Assembly: GCF_009649735.1 (NCBI RefSeq)
Contig: NZ_WJNH01000005.1
Span: 62,001-126,000 of the forward strand
Origin: Salinibacillus xinjiangensis
GTDB taxonomy: Bacteria > Bacillota > Bacilli > Bacillales > Alkalibacillaceae
Length of the DNA stretch: 64,000 nt
Reading direction: 5' to 3'
A program made the translations under genes and the position numbers. Position 1 is the stretch's first letter; every line of letters begins with the position of its first letter. Below are positions 43,619-51,996 of this stretch, one piece after another. The notes under the pieces are model-generated. The model made no database searches. It was not told where the DNA came from and saw only the letters and a list, made by a program, of their open reading frames with translations.

Positions 43619-45250
43619 TTATTTCCTACTATGCCGAAAGATATCCTGAATCGCTTCCTCTAAAATTTCTGGTACGATTTCATAGGAATAGTTAAGCTCT
43701 AATCGTTCCGTCCATTGATGGGCGTCCTTGCCTAGTGGGCCAATATTTAAAATTGGCATCGTAATGGCTTTTAACGCGTCGGTGTCCAATGTGTATCCCT
43801 TTTGATCAATTGGCATGTTTTGTTGTAATAACCGAGTTTTTTGTTTCGATGTCATAGGACCGATAAAGCTTAAATCAGAAAGCCCTGGAAAGAATTCTAC
43901 TAACTCTAAGTCCATTTGATGACGCTCTTTTAACTTTGATTGCGCATTCCCTAACACATTTTGGATCATGTCATTTTCCTTAGAGGAAACTGACGGATAA
44001 AAAGGCGGACTATAAAACAAAATCATCATCGGTGCTAAGTCCTTACAAAGCAGTGCCAAATCCTGAACTAATAATGTAGAAAAATCTCGGTCTCCCTCAT
44101 CCCGATTATTGATTAATAGTTTTTGCCGTCTATCAACCTCTTGTTCTCCAACTCTCCTAACCGCTTCCTTATACAAATCCTCATACAGCATGACACGAAC
44201 CTTTACTTCAGATTCATAATCAATATTAGCCTTTTCAGAGAACAGTCCAGCCTTTTGTTTATAATGATGTTCAATTCGTTTGGTTGCCTTTTCCGCTGCA
44301 GATAACAGCTTTTCAGTAATGTCTGAGATGCTTTGTTTCATAAATAAGACATTGTACATAGAAATGGCAGAAATCGGTGTTTGTACTGAATACTTTTCCT
44401 TTAAGTCACGATTCATTAAACTAACAGGAGGTGGAGTAGTTTCCTCTCCTACTTTTTCTATAAAAGATTCTTGTAACTCTAATTCTTGATTTAAATAACT
44501 AACCATCACATTGGCATTAACTCCACCAAACGGCTCCCCGACGTGAGTTTCCTTACCGTAGCAATAAAAGCCAGGTAATACTTTACCTATTGAACCCATA
44601 TACATATAAGAGTTTTCATCACCAGGATGTTTCCGAAACATAGGTTCACTATTTAAACAAGCTGAATAGGTAAGGTTTTCTTCTTCCTTTAATTTGTTTA
44701 GCACTGGGATGGCAGCGAGCATACCAGAGGAGTTCGCTTCCTCATCAGGTACAACTAATAACAGAAGATTGCCATCAAAGTTACCATCCATGGCTTTTTC
44801 TAAGGCATTTAATTGTAGTGTGAGACCTGCTTTCATGTCCATCGTCCCTCTACCAAACAACCATTCACCCTGCCTGATATCATTCTGGGCATCCTCTGGT
44901 AAATTATGAATATTCTTATGAAATTCTCGCGTTAATTCTTTAGGATGAAAAGCAAGATTCATAAACGATCCATAATCCTCAACATCCACCACATCAATGT
45001 GGCTAACCAATACAATCGTATCTTTCGTAGGTTTTTTCGATTTTACAAGAGCAGTCAATAATTGCCTTCCATCATCTAAGGGGTGAAGAGCTAGTTGTTT
45101 AGGATTTTGTTGAAAATAGGTCCTTTCAGAAAGCAAATGGTGTATGTATTGTACAATAGCGATTTCTGCATCTGATTCTGTTATGCTCGGATAATCAACT
45201 AAAGAACAAAGGAGTTCAATTAATTCTTCCTTTGTTTGCCACTTTTTCAT
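43619..45250 (-). CDS. yqjN: M20 family peptidase/deacylase YqjN (RocB-like)
   Basis: 543-aa M20-family zinc hydrolase, related to B. subtilis YqjN and RocB. Zn motifs: VLVSHIDVVDVEDYG, GRGTMDMKAGLTLQ, LLLVVPDEEANSSG, and the C-terminal GKDAHQWTERL. The lid domain (about 240-410) is long, as in RocB. Start ATG 45250 with AAAGGAGAGA; upstream in-frame codons overlap the hairpin element. Probably an amino-acid/peptide derivative hydrolase; substrate not identified. Confidence 0.85.
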   Translation of the reverse strand: MKKWQTKEELIELLCSLVDYPSITESDAEIAIVQYIHHLLSERTYFQQNPKQLALHPLDDGRQLLTALVKSKKPTKDTIVLVSHIDVVDVEDYGSFMNLAFHPKELTREFHKNIHNLPEDAQNDIRQGEWLFGRGTMDMKAGLTLQLNALEKAMDGNFDGNLLLLVVPDEEANSSGMLAAIPVLNKLKEEENLTYSACLNSEPMFRKHPGDENSYMYMGSIGKVLPGFYCYGKETHVGEPFGGVNANVMVSYLNQELELQESFIEKVGEETTPPPVSLMNRDLKEKYSVQTPISAISMYNVLFMKQSISDITEKLLSAAEKATKRIEHHYKQKAGLFSEKANIDYESEVKVRVMLYEDLYKEAVRRVGEQEVDRRQKLLINNRDEGDRDFSTLLVQDLALLCKDLAPMMILFYSPPFYPSVSSKENDMIQNVLGNAQSKLKERHQMDLELVEFFPGLSDLSFIGPMTSKQKTRLLQQNMPIDQKGYTLDTDALKAITMPILNIGPLGKDAHQWTERLELNYSYEIVPEILEEAIQDIFRHSRK

Positions 45251-45268
45251 AAAATGTCTCTCCTTTTT

Positions 45269-45319
45269 GAACAACACAACTTTTCGTAAACAATGGCGAA
45301 AGTCGATGCTATTTTTATA
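45269..45319. repeat. Dispersed hairpin element, copy 2 (upstream of yqjN)
   Basis: CTTTTCG and CGAAAGT arms flank AATGGC; the core AATGGCGAAAGTCGATG (45292-45308) and TTATACTTTAAA (about 45315-45326) are nearly identical with copy 1 at 6198-6233, about 39 kb away. Confidence 0.7.
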
Positions 45320-45414
45320 CTTTAAATGACACTTTCTAAAAGCACGAAATTTATATTGACTTTTCACATCAAATCTTCCACAATCTATAAAGAGTTTAGG
45401 AAAGGGGTGGAATC

Positions 45415-46188
45415 GTGAAAACCAAAATTATTGCACACCGTGGCGCTAGTCGCTACGCTCCTGAAAACACGATGCCTGCTTTTCAGCTTGCAAATGAAAT
45501 GAAAGCAAACGGAATTGAAACGGATGTCCAGCTTACCAAGGACAATATTCCCGTTTTGATCCATGATGAAAATGTTAGACGAACAACCAATGGTACAGGT
45601 TTTGTCCAAGATTACACATTACAGGAATTAGAACAGCTGGACGCAGGAGCTTGGTTTTCCGAAACGTACGCTAATACACCCATTGTAACATTAAAAAAAC
45701 TGTTAGAATGGATTTCACCGCAATCATTACAATTAAATTTAGAATTTAAAAATAATATCATTGATTATAAACATTTAGAAAATATTGTCTATGAGATGGT
45801 TAAAGAGTACGGGCTATTAGAACGTACGGTTTTCTCTAGCTTTAATGATCGCAGCATAAAAAGAATGCAGAGAATTGATCCTAATGCCCAAACGGCCTTT
45901 TTGACTTCCAATAAGATGCGAGGGCTAACGAGCTTTGTCCAGTCAATTGGAGCCTCTGGTGTTCATGTAAAGTACCGAGTGCTCACTCCTCAACTAGTTG
46001 AAGAATGTCAAGCAAAGAACATTGATTTGCGAGTTTATACGGTTAACCGACCTGCCCATATGGTGAGGTGCTATAAGCTAGGATGTACTGCCATTTTCAC
46101 AGATGTTCCTGATATAGCAAGAAAACAACGAGAGAGTATCCCGGCAGATGGTAGAGTAAAACGAAAGCTTCCTTTCAGACGAATGTAA
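45415..46188 (+). CDS. Glycerophosphodiester phosphodiesterase (GDPD family)
   Basis: 257-aa cytoplasmic GDPD: TIM-barrel with HRGASRYAPENTMPAFQ (His, Glu), metal-binding EIETDVQLTKD-type motif (here GIETDVQLTKDNIPVLIHDE) and RTVFSSFNDRS. No signal peptide, so unlike GlpQ. Starts with GTG at 45415 after AGGGGTGG. Hydrolyses glycerophosphodiesters to glycerol-3-phosphate. Confidence 0.9.
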   Translation: MKTKIIAHRGASRYAPENTMPAFQLANEMKANGIETDVQLTKDNIPVLIHDENVRRTTNGTGFVQDYTLQELEQLDAGAWFSETYANTPIVTLKKLLEWISPQSLQLNLEFKNNIIDYKHLENIVYEMVKEYGLLERTVFSSFNDRSIKRMQRIDPNAQTAFLTSNKMRGLTSFVQSIGASGVHVKYRVLTPQLVEECQAKNIDLRVYTVNRPAHMVRCYKLGCTAIFTDVPDIARKQRESIPADGRVKRKLPFRRM

Positions 46189-46256
46189 GATAGTTTGTCC
46201 CTCCTGAAAAATGTGCTATTGTTAAAATGAAAAACAAACATCGGGAGGTTAAAGCA

Positions 46257-47279
46257 ATGTCTAGTAAGCTATTTTCACCTTACACCATTAAAAATGTTAC
46301 ACTTAAAAATAGAATAGTGATGTCACCAATGTGTATGTATTCTGTTGACTCTGAGGATGGAAAGGTTCAGCCCTTTCACATCACACATTACGAAAGCCGC
46401 GCAGCTGGTCAAGCAGGACTTGTCATGGTTGAATCAACAGGTGTGACACCTGAAGGACGTATTTCGGTTCATGACCTTGGTATTTGGTCTGATGAGCATG
46501 TTGAGGGCTTTACACAAATTAATGAGGCTGTTCATCGTCATGGGGCTAAAACGGCAATTCAATTGGGTCATGCTGGTCGAAAAGCAGATTTACCATCTGA
46601 AATTTACTCAGCATCACCCATTGCCTTTAACGACCAGTTTCAAACTCCTACGGAAATGGATCAACAAAAAATTAACGAAACGGTTCAAGCCTTTCAATCA
46701 GGGGCAAAAAGAGCCAAAGAGGCCGGCTTCGACATCATAGAGGTCCACGGTGCACATGGGTATCTCATTAATCAATTTTTATCTCCATTAACGAATCAGC
46801 GCACCGATTCTTATGGTGGAACGACAGAAAACCGCTACCGCTTTTTGCGTGAAGTCATTGAGGCGGTCAAAGAGGTATGGAACGGGCCCCTATTTGTACG
46901 TATTTCAGCGAATGAATACGCGGAAGGCGGCAACACACCAGAGGACTTCCACTATTTTGCTGTTGAGATGAAGAAACAGGGTGTAGATTTAATTGATTGT
47001 AGCTCAGGTGGAGTTTTGCCTGTCAAAGTTCATACCTATCCTGGTTATCAGGTTACATATGCGGAAAGAATTCGTAACGAGGCCCAAATTGCAACCGGTG
47101 CTGTTGGCATGATTACGAGTGGATTACAAGCGGAAGAGATTTTACAGAATGAACGTGCCGATTTAATCTTTATCGCCCGCGCCTTTTTACGTAATCCATA
47201 CTGGCCTAAACAGGCTGCAGATGAACTTGGCATCAAACTTGAAGGTCCAGTCCAATATAAAAGAGGCTGGAATGCATAA
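46257..47279 (+). CDS. namA: NADPH dehydrogenase NamA (old yellow enzyme family)
   Basis: 340-aa FMN-dependent ene reductase, B. subtilis YqjM. FMN/substrate residues: C26 and Y28 in [26 protein letters not shown] (substrate His pair), [25 protein letters not shown]. Reduces activated alkenes and quinones, induced by oxidative stress in B. subtilis. Start ATG 46257 after GGGAGG. Confidence 0.95.
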   Translation: MSSKLFSPYTIKNVTLKNRIVMSPMCMYSVDSEDGKVQPFHITHYESRAAGQAGLVMVESTGVTPEGRISVHDLGIWSDEHVEGFTQINEAVHRHGAKTAIQLGHAGRKADLPSEIYSASPIAFNDQFQTPTEMDQQKINETVQAFQSGAKRAKEAGFDIIEVHGAHGYLINQFLSPLTNQRTDSYGGTTENRYRFLREVIEAVKEVWNGPLFVRISANEYAEGGNTPEDFHYFAVEMKKQGVDLIDCSSGGVLPVKVHTYPGYQVTYAERIRNEAQIATGAVGMITSGLQAEEILQNERADLIFIARAFLRNPYWPKQAADELGIKLEGPVQYKRGWNA

Positions 47280-47293
47280 CATATTGATTGAAG

Positions 47294-47325
47294 AGTAGGC
47301 ATCCTTCTATGGATGCTTACTTATT
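47294..47325 (+). terminator. Possible terminator between namA and rnz
   Basis: GTAGGCATCC and GGATGCTTAC pair around TTCTAT, then TTATTTTCT; weak. Confidence 0.5.
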
Positions 47326-47350
47326 TTCTAATATAAAGGAGGAGTTATTC

Positions 47351-48265
47351 ATGGAGTTATTTTTTCTCGGGACAGGTTCTGGTGTCCCATCTAAACATCG
47401 CAATGTTTCATCACTCGTCCTACAGCTCCTCCAGGAAAGAGGCACCAATTGGTTATTTGACTGTGGGGAAGCAACGCAGCATCAAATATTACATACAACG
47501 ATTAAACCTCGGAAAATCGAAAAAATCTTTATTACTCATTTACACGGCGATCATATTTTTGGCTTACCTGGACTATTAGGTAGTCGGTCCTTCCAAGGAG
47601 GGACGACACCGATTGAGATTTACGGTCCTCCGGGATTAAAGGAATTTGTACAAACCTCCTTAAAGGTGAGTCAGACGAAGCTCAAATATGAGATTAGGTT
47701 CCACGAAATTACGGAAGGTTTTTTATTTGAAGATGAGCAGTTTAAAGTCATGGTGAAAAAATTAGAACATGGTGTAGCGTCATACGCATATCGTATTGAA
47801 GAAAAAAATAAAATTGGAGAACTCCTTCCAGATAAGTTACTTACTGCTGGAGTGAAACCAGGCCCAATTTTTCAAAAGATTAAAGAAAACGCATCGGTCC
47901 AATTACCAGATGGTCGTACAATTTATCGTGAAGACTTTGTTGGACCACCTAAAAAAGGAAAAACGATATGTATTTTTGGGGATACTCGTTTCTCTCCTCA
48001 ATTTGCGGAGTTTGCTAAGAATTCCGATATTCTTGTACACGAAGCTACATTTGGTCCAGCTGATGAGGATTTGGCCTATGAATATTTTCATTCCTCCACC
48101 AGGCAGGCAGCAAGTTTAGCTGCTATGGCTAAAGTTAAGAGACTATTACTAAATCATATTTCATCCCGTTACCTGGCGAAAGACATCCCCCAACTGTTAG
48201 AAGGGGCCAAAGAAATCTTTCCTAACACGCAAATTGTTAATGATTTCGATCAGGTAACGGTGTAG
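47351..48265 (+). CDS. rnz: Ribonuclease Z
   Basis: 304-aa tRNA 3' end-processing metallo-beta-lactamase nuclease. Zn motif HLHGDHIFGLPG, PxKxR-type loop and HEATFG. B. subtilis Rnz is 307 aa. Start ATG 47351 after AAGGAGGAG; a longer upstream in-frame reading overlaps the namA terminator. In the yqjK position. Confidence 0.95.
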   Translation: MELFFLGTGSGVPSKHRNVSSLVLQLLQERGTNWLFDCGEATQHQILHTTIKPRKIEKIFITHLHGDHIFGLPGLLGSRSFQGGTTPIEIYGPPGLKEFVQTSLKVSQTKLKYEIRFHEITEGFLFEDEQFKVMVKKLEHGVASYAYRIEEKNKIGELLPDKLLTAGVKPGPIFQKIKENASVQLPDGRTIYREDFVGPPKKGKTICIFGDTRFSPQFAEFAKNSDILVHEATFGPADEDLAYEYFHSSTRQAASLAAMAKVKRLLLNHISSRYLAKDIPQLLEGAKEIFPNTQIVNDFDQVTV

Positions 48266-48277
48266 GAGGGGAATGTC

Positions 48278-49654
48278 ATGAGCATTCATGAGCTTGTTTC
48301 AAGACAAAAAAATATGTATCAGGGAAGTAAAACGCTGACCTATACATTTCGAAAGCATCAACTTGAAAAGCTGAGAAAGATGTTTGAACGATATGAAAAG
48401 GACATGTACAGAGCCTTAAAACAGGATTTAAATAAATCAGAATATGAATCGTTTGTCACAGAACTTGGCTTTTTGTATACCGAGCTTTCGGAAGCGATGA
48501 AAAACCTTGGAGATTGGATGAGACCACAAAAGGTCAAAACACCTCTCTCCCATAAAGGTTCAAAGAGCTTTATATATAAAGAGCCCTATGGTGTAATTTT
48601 AATCATCGGTCCATGGAACTATCCACTGCACTTAACGTTAGCTCCCTTGATTGGTGCAATTGCGGCTGGTAATTGCGTGGTCATAAAGCCATCTGAACAC
48701 ACCCCTACTGTATCAAGCCTGTTGGCAAAAATGATCACGGAGACCTTTGATGCCAACTTTGTTACAGTGGTCGAAGGAGAAAAAGAGGTTAGTGAGGAGT
48801 TACTTGATGAACCGTTTGACTATATTTTTTTTACAGGCAGTGAGAAGGTAGGAAAGATTGTCATGGAAAAAGCGAGTAAGCATCTTACTCCTGTAACGCT
48901 TGAATTAGGAGGCAAGAGTCCGTGCATAGTTGATTGGGATGCCAAACTCGACTTAGCCGCTAGACGCGTTGCTTGGGGGAAATTTACTAATGCTGGTCAG
49001 ACATGTGTAGCCCCGGACTATCTGTATGTCCACGAGGATGTTAAGGATTTGTTTATGGAGAAGTTTAAGCAAGCTGTTGAGAAATTGTATGGCCAAAACT
49101 CTCTTCATAATCCACATTATACTAAGATAGTCAGCAAGAGGCATTTTGACCGTTTAAAGAGCTACTTATCAAATGGAAAGGCGATTATGGGTGGAAAAGT
49201 TGACGAAGATCAGCACCTCATCCAACCGACTGTATTGGATCAGATTTCATGGGATGATGAGGTCATGCAGGAAGAAATCTTCGGGCCGATTTTACCCCTG
49301 ATTACCTTTAAAAAATTATCAGAGGTAAAGGAAGGAATACGAAATTCACCTAAGCCTCTTGCCCTTTACTATTTTTCTGAAAATAGTCATAACCAAGAAT
49401 GGATGATCAAGAATGTTAGTTATGGAGGCGGATGCATCAACGACACCCTCCTCCATCTAGCCAACCCTTATCTTCCATTTGGTGGAGTTGGAAGTAGTGG
49501 AATGGGCAGCTATCATGGAAAAACCTCGTTTGATACCTTTTCCCACCAAAAAAGTGTATTAAAACAAACGACAGCCTTTGATCTTGCCTTTCGCTACCCG
49601 GGCTCCAAGTTAGGGTTACGTTTGTTGAAAAAAATGATGAAGAAAAGTAGGTAA
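48278..49654 (+). CDS. Aldehyde dehydrogenase (class 3-like)
   Basis: 458-aa NAD(P)-aldehyde dehydrogenase with IGPWNYPLHLTLAPLIGA (cofactor), LELGGKSPCIVDW (Glu), and GQTCVAPDY (nucleophilic Cys). C-terminal basic/hydrophobic tail FDLAFRYPGSKLGLR. Resembles fatty-aldehyde type enzymes (YwdH-like). Thirteen bases after rnz. Stands in the place where B. subtilis has zwf and gnd. Confidence 0.9.
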   Translation: MSIHELVSRQKNMYQGSKTLTYTFRKHQLEKLRKMFERYEKDMYRALKQDLNKSEYESFVTELGFLYTELSEAMKNLGDWMRPQKVKTPLSHKGSKSFIYKEPYGVILIIGPWNYPLHLTLAPLIGAIAAGNCVVIKPSEHTPTVSSLLAKMITETFDANFVTVVEGEKEVSEELLDEPFDYIFFTGSEKVGKIVMEKASKHLTPVTLELGGKSPCIVDWDAKLDLAARRVAWGKFTNAGQTCVAPDYLYVHEDVKDLFMEKFKQAVEKLYGQNSLHNPHYTKIVSKRHFDRLKSYLSNGKAIMGGKVDEDQHLIQPTVLDQISWDDEVMQEEIFGPILPLITFKKLSEVKEGIRNSPKPLALYYFSENSHNQEWMIKNVSYGGGCINDTLLHLANPYLPFGGVGSSGMGSYHGKTSFDTFSHQKSVLKQTTAFDLAFRYPGSKLGLRLLKKMMKKSR

Positions 49655-49659
49655 GTAAA

Positions 49660-49694
49660 AGCACTTCCTGATTGCTAAAAGGAAGTGTTTTTTT
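49660..49694 (+). terminator. Terminator after the aldehyde dehydrogenase gene
   Basis: GCACTTCCT and AGGAAGTG pair around GATTGCTAAA, then TTTTTTTGG. Confidence 0.85.
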
Positions 49695-49758
49695 GGATAA
49701 GAGAGACTAAAATAAATGGGGTTTCATTTGTTAACTTAAGAGAAAATCAAATCAACCC

Positions 49759-49787
49759 TTGAAATAACACTTAAAAACGAATATTAT
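49759..49787 (+). promoter_or_regulatory. Sigma-A promoter of the NCS2 permease with PurBox-like site
   Basis: TTGAAA, 17-base spacer, TATTAT. AAAAACGAATATT (49773-49785) matches the PurR PurBox AWWWCCGAACWWT at 11 of 13 and covers the -10. No purine riboswitch consensus seen in the 75-base leader. Confidence 0.55.
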
Positions 49788-49833
49788 TATACATGTTGTT
49801 TTTAAATATACGGATAAAGAATAGGTGATTTTC

Positions 49834-51126
49834 ATGGACAAGTTTTTTAAACTCACAAAGAAAGGCACAAATGTCCGAACAGAGGTCATCGCTGGTTTTA
49901 CGACCTTCCTTACGATGGTTTATATTGTATTTGTTAATCCAACGATATTACAAGCAGCGGGCGTACCATTTGACCAAGTTTTTATGGCTACTATTATTTC
50001 GGCCGTTATTGGAACATTCATCATGGCCTTTTTTGCAAACTATCCAATTGCCATTGCACCTGGGATGGGATTAAATGCGTATTTTGCAACAGTAGTTGGT
50101 GCTGAAGGGTTATCATACGAAATTATTTTTGGAACAGTCTTCTTAGCAGGTATCTTATTTATTTTGTTAAGTTTAACTAAAATACGTGAAACACTTATCA
50201 AATCGATTCCCTCCTCATTAAAATTTGGGATCACGGCAGGAATTGGCTTGTTTATTGCTTTTCTTGGACTACGTATGTCAGGGATTGTTGTGCCGAATGA
50301 GGCGAATATAGTGGCGTTAGGGGACCTTACAGAGCCTGTTACATTGCTAACCATTGTCGGTCTATTTGCAACGTTAATTTTAATTGCCTTGGATGTTAAA
50401 GGGGCTCTCTTTTTTGGAATGCTTTTGACTGGGGTTATTGGCTATTTTACAAATCAATTGTCATTTACAAACGGCTTTATGGCTACACCTCCTTCCCCTG
50501 TCTTCTTTGAATTAGACATTGCAGGTGTGTTCAGCCATGGACTATATGCGGTTGTGTTTGTATTCTTACTTATTACTCTATTTGATACAACTGGTACTTT
50601 AATTGGTGTTTCAGAACAAGCGGGGCTAATGAAAAACGGACAGCTTCCAAAAGCAAAATCAGCGTTAATGGCTGATGCGGTTGCAACTACGGTTGGTTCT
50701 GCATTTGGAACGAGTCCATCAACAGCATATATTGAGTCTGCATCGGGTGTTGGTGCTGGAGGTAGAACAGGGTTAACTTCTTTTGTTGTAGGTCTATTGT
50801 TTATCGTGACGATGTTCTTCTCCCCGATTGTCGGAGCTGTATCGTCCTTACCAGCCATCACATCACCTGTATTAATCATTGTTGGTTTTTATATGATGCA
50901 GGGTCTTGCAAAGGTAAGCTGGAACAATTTTGCTGAAGCTTTTCCAACTTTTGCAATCATTTTAACGATGCCACTGACATCTAGTATTGCAACAGGTATT
51001 GCTGTCGGATTTATCACTTATCCGCTGTTAAAGCTCGTAACTGGGAAAGGTAAAGAGGTTCATTGGATTCTTTACTTGTTTGGATTTTTATTCCTTATTC
51101 AGTTGGTGTTTTTCCCGGTTCATTAA
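49834..51126 (+). CDS. NCS2 family purine permease (PbuG/PbuO type)
   Basis: 430-aa polytopic transporter with about 13 TM helices. Signatures IAPGMGLNAYF, GITAGIGLFIAFLGLR, LFDTTGTLIGVSEQAG and TSPSTAYIESASGVGAGGRTG identify the AzgA/PbuG-PbuO subfamily, which imports hypoxanthine, guanine or adenine by proton symport. Which purine is not determinable. Start ATG 49834 with AGGTGA upstream. Confidence 0.92.
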   Translation: MDKFFKLTKKGTNVRTEVIAGFTTFLTMVYIVFVNPTILQAAGVPFDQVFMATIISAVIGTFIMAFFANYPIAIAPGMGLNAYFATVVGAEGLSYEIIFGTVFLAGILFILLSLTKIRETLIKSIPSSLKFGITAGIGLFIAFLGLRMSGIVVPNEANIVALGDLTEPVTLLTIVGLFATLILIALDVKGALFFGMLLTGVIGYFTNQLSFTNGFMATPPSPVFFELDIAGVFSHGLYAVVFVFLLITLFDTTGTLIGVSEQAGLMKNGQLPKAKSALMADAVATTVGSAFGTSPSTAYIESASGVGAGGRTGLTSFVVGLLFIVTMFFSPIVGAVSSLPAITSPVLIIVGFYMMQGLAKVSWNNFAEAFPTFAIILTMPLTSSIATGIAVGFITYPLLKLVTGKGKEVHWILYLFGFLFLIQLVFFPVH

Positions 51127-51145
51127 TGGGGCTGTGTAGGAAGCG

Positions 51146-51315
51146 TGCTTGTACTGTGCGGAATGCTGAACATTATGCTACTTGGTCTAAAGCCGGCGCT
51201 ATTTTTGCTGAAGATGGTTTGAAATGCTGAAGAAAGTCCATGGTTGGTTGAAGGTGACGATAAGTATGCTAATGTTCGGTGGCTTTATGCTGAACGAGCG
51301 TATCTAAATGCTAAA
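51146..51315 (-). repeat. Degenerate 21-bp array A (nine units)
   Basis: On the minus strand a core TTYAGCA (or variant) starts every 21 bp: plus-strand core positions 51309, 51288, 51267, 51246, 51225, 51206, 51185, 51164, 51146 (spacings 21,21,21,21,19,21,21,18). Five cores are exact, four variants; the 14 bases between cores are not conserved. Non-coding, between convergent genes. Confidence 0.7.
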
Positions 51316-51332
51316 GCTTTAAAAACTATACA

Positions 51333-51368
51333 CAAAAAGCGTATGGAACTCGACTCCATACGCTTTTT
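51333..51368. terminator. Bidirectional terminator between the permease and the methyltransferase
   Basis: AAAAAGCGTATGGA and TCCATACGCTTTTT pair around ACTCGAC with T-runs on both sides; follows array A. Confidence 0.85.
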
Positions 51369-51959
51369 TTATTCCTTAGTACAGGTTATCGTCAAAAGCA
51401 ATCCCTTATAAAAGGAGTCCACCTGTTTAATGTTTAAATTAGATTGATTAACCAACTCTAATGTATCCCGATTTAAATGGCAACCATCGCAAACTTTCTT
51501 CCAAAAAGGTGTACATACTTCCTGTAATTTTGCCAAAAAGGGCTGCTTCATTTTCACGTGCTCGAAAAACTGAATCGTTGCCCCTGGCTTACATACACGT
51601 TCAATTTCCTGTAGTGCTTTTATGGGGTTTGGAATGGTACAAAAAACAAGCGTCGCTACAACCGTATCAAAGGTGTTATCTTCAAAGGGTAATTGCTCTG
51701 CCCTTGCTGTTATACTCCGAATTGGGACCTTTGACTTTTTAATGTTTTGAGCAGCATGTTTTGTCATTTCAGGGTTAGGCTCTATTGCAACAACTTGATG
51801 GGCATTCTTATAGATGGGAAAGTTCACGCCAGTTCCTGAACCTATTTCCAAAACTTCGCCCTCTACCTTTGCAATCAGCTGAGTTCTTATCCTCTTAAAT
51901 TTTGTTTTCTCTAACGGCAGGATTAACGCGTCATAGACTAGCGGGAACCATTTCCCCAT
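51369..51959 (-). CDS. Class I SAM-dependent methyltransferase
   Basis: 196 aa. SAM motif VEGEVLEIGSGTGVNFPIY, acidic ribose loop VVAIEPNPEMTKHA, and FDTVVATLVFCTIPNPIKAL. Belongs to the Methyltransf_11 group (UbiE/phospholipid methyltransferase-like). Substrate unknown. Start ATG 51959 follows GAGGTG. Confidence 0.88.
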   Translation of the reverse strand: MGKWFPLVYDALILPLEKTKFKRIRTQLIAKVEGEVLEIGSGTGVNFPIYKNAHQVVAIEPNPEMTKHAAQNIKKSKVPIRSITARAEQLPFEDNTFDTVVATLVFCTIPNPIKALQEIERVCKPGATIQFFEHVKMKQPFLAKLQEVCTPFWKKVCDGCHLNRDTLELVNQSNLNIKQVDSFYKGLLLTITCTKE

Positions 51960-51996
51960 TTTATTCACCTCATGCTCGGGCAAAGTGCCTTCTCTA

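Noticed and set aside
49655-49833. Purine riboswitch before the NCS2 permease
   Set aside because: The conserved aptamer core and its three-way junction are not visible in the leader.
51366-51742. Long plus-strand open frame within the methyltransferase gene
   Set aside because: Antisense to a conserved SAM-methyltransferase frame; low complexity and no start signal.
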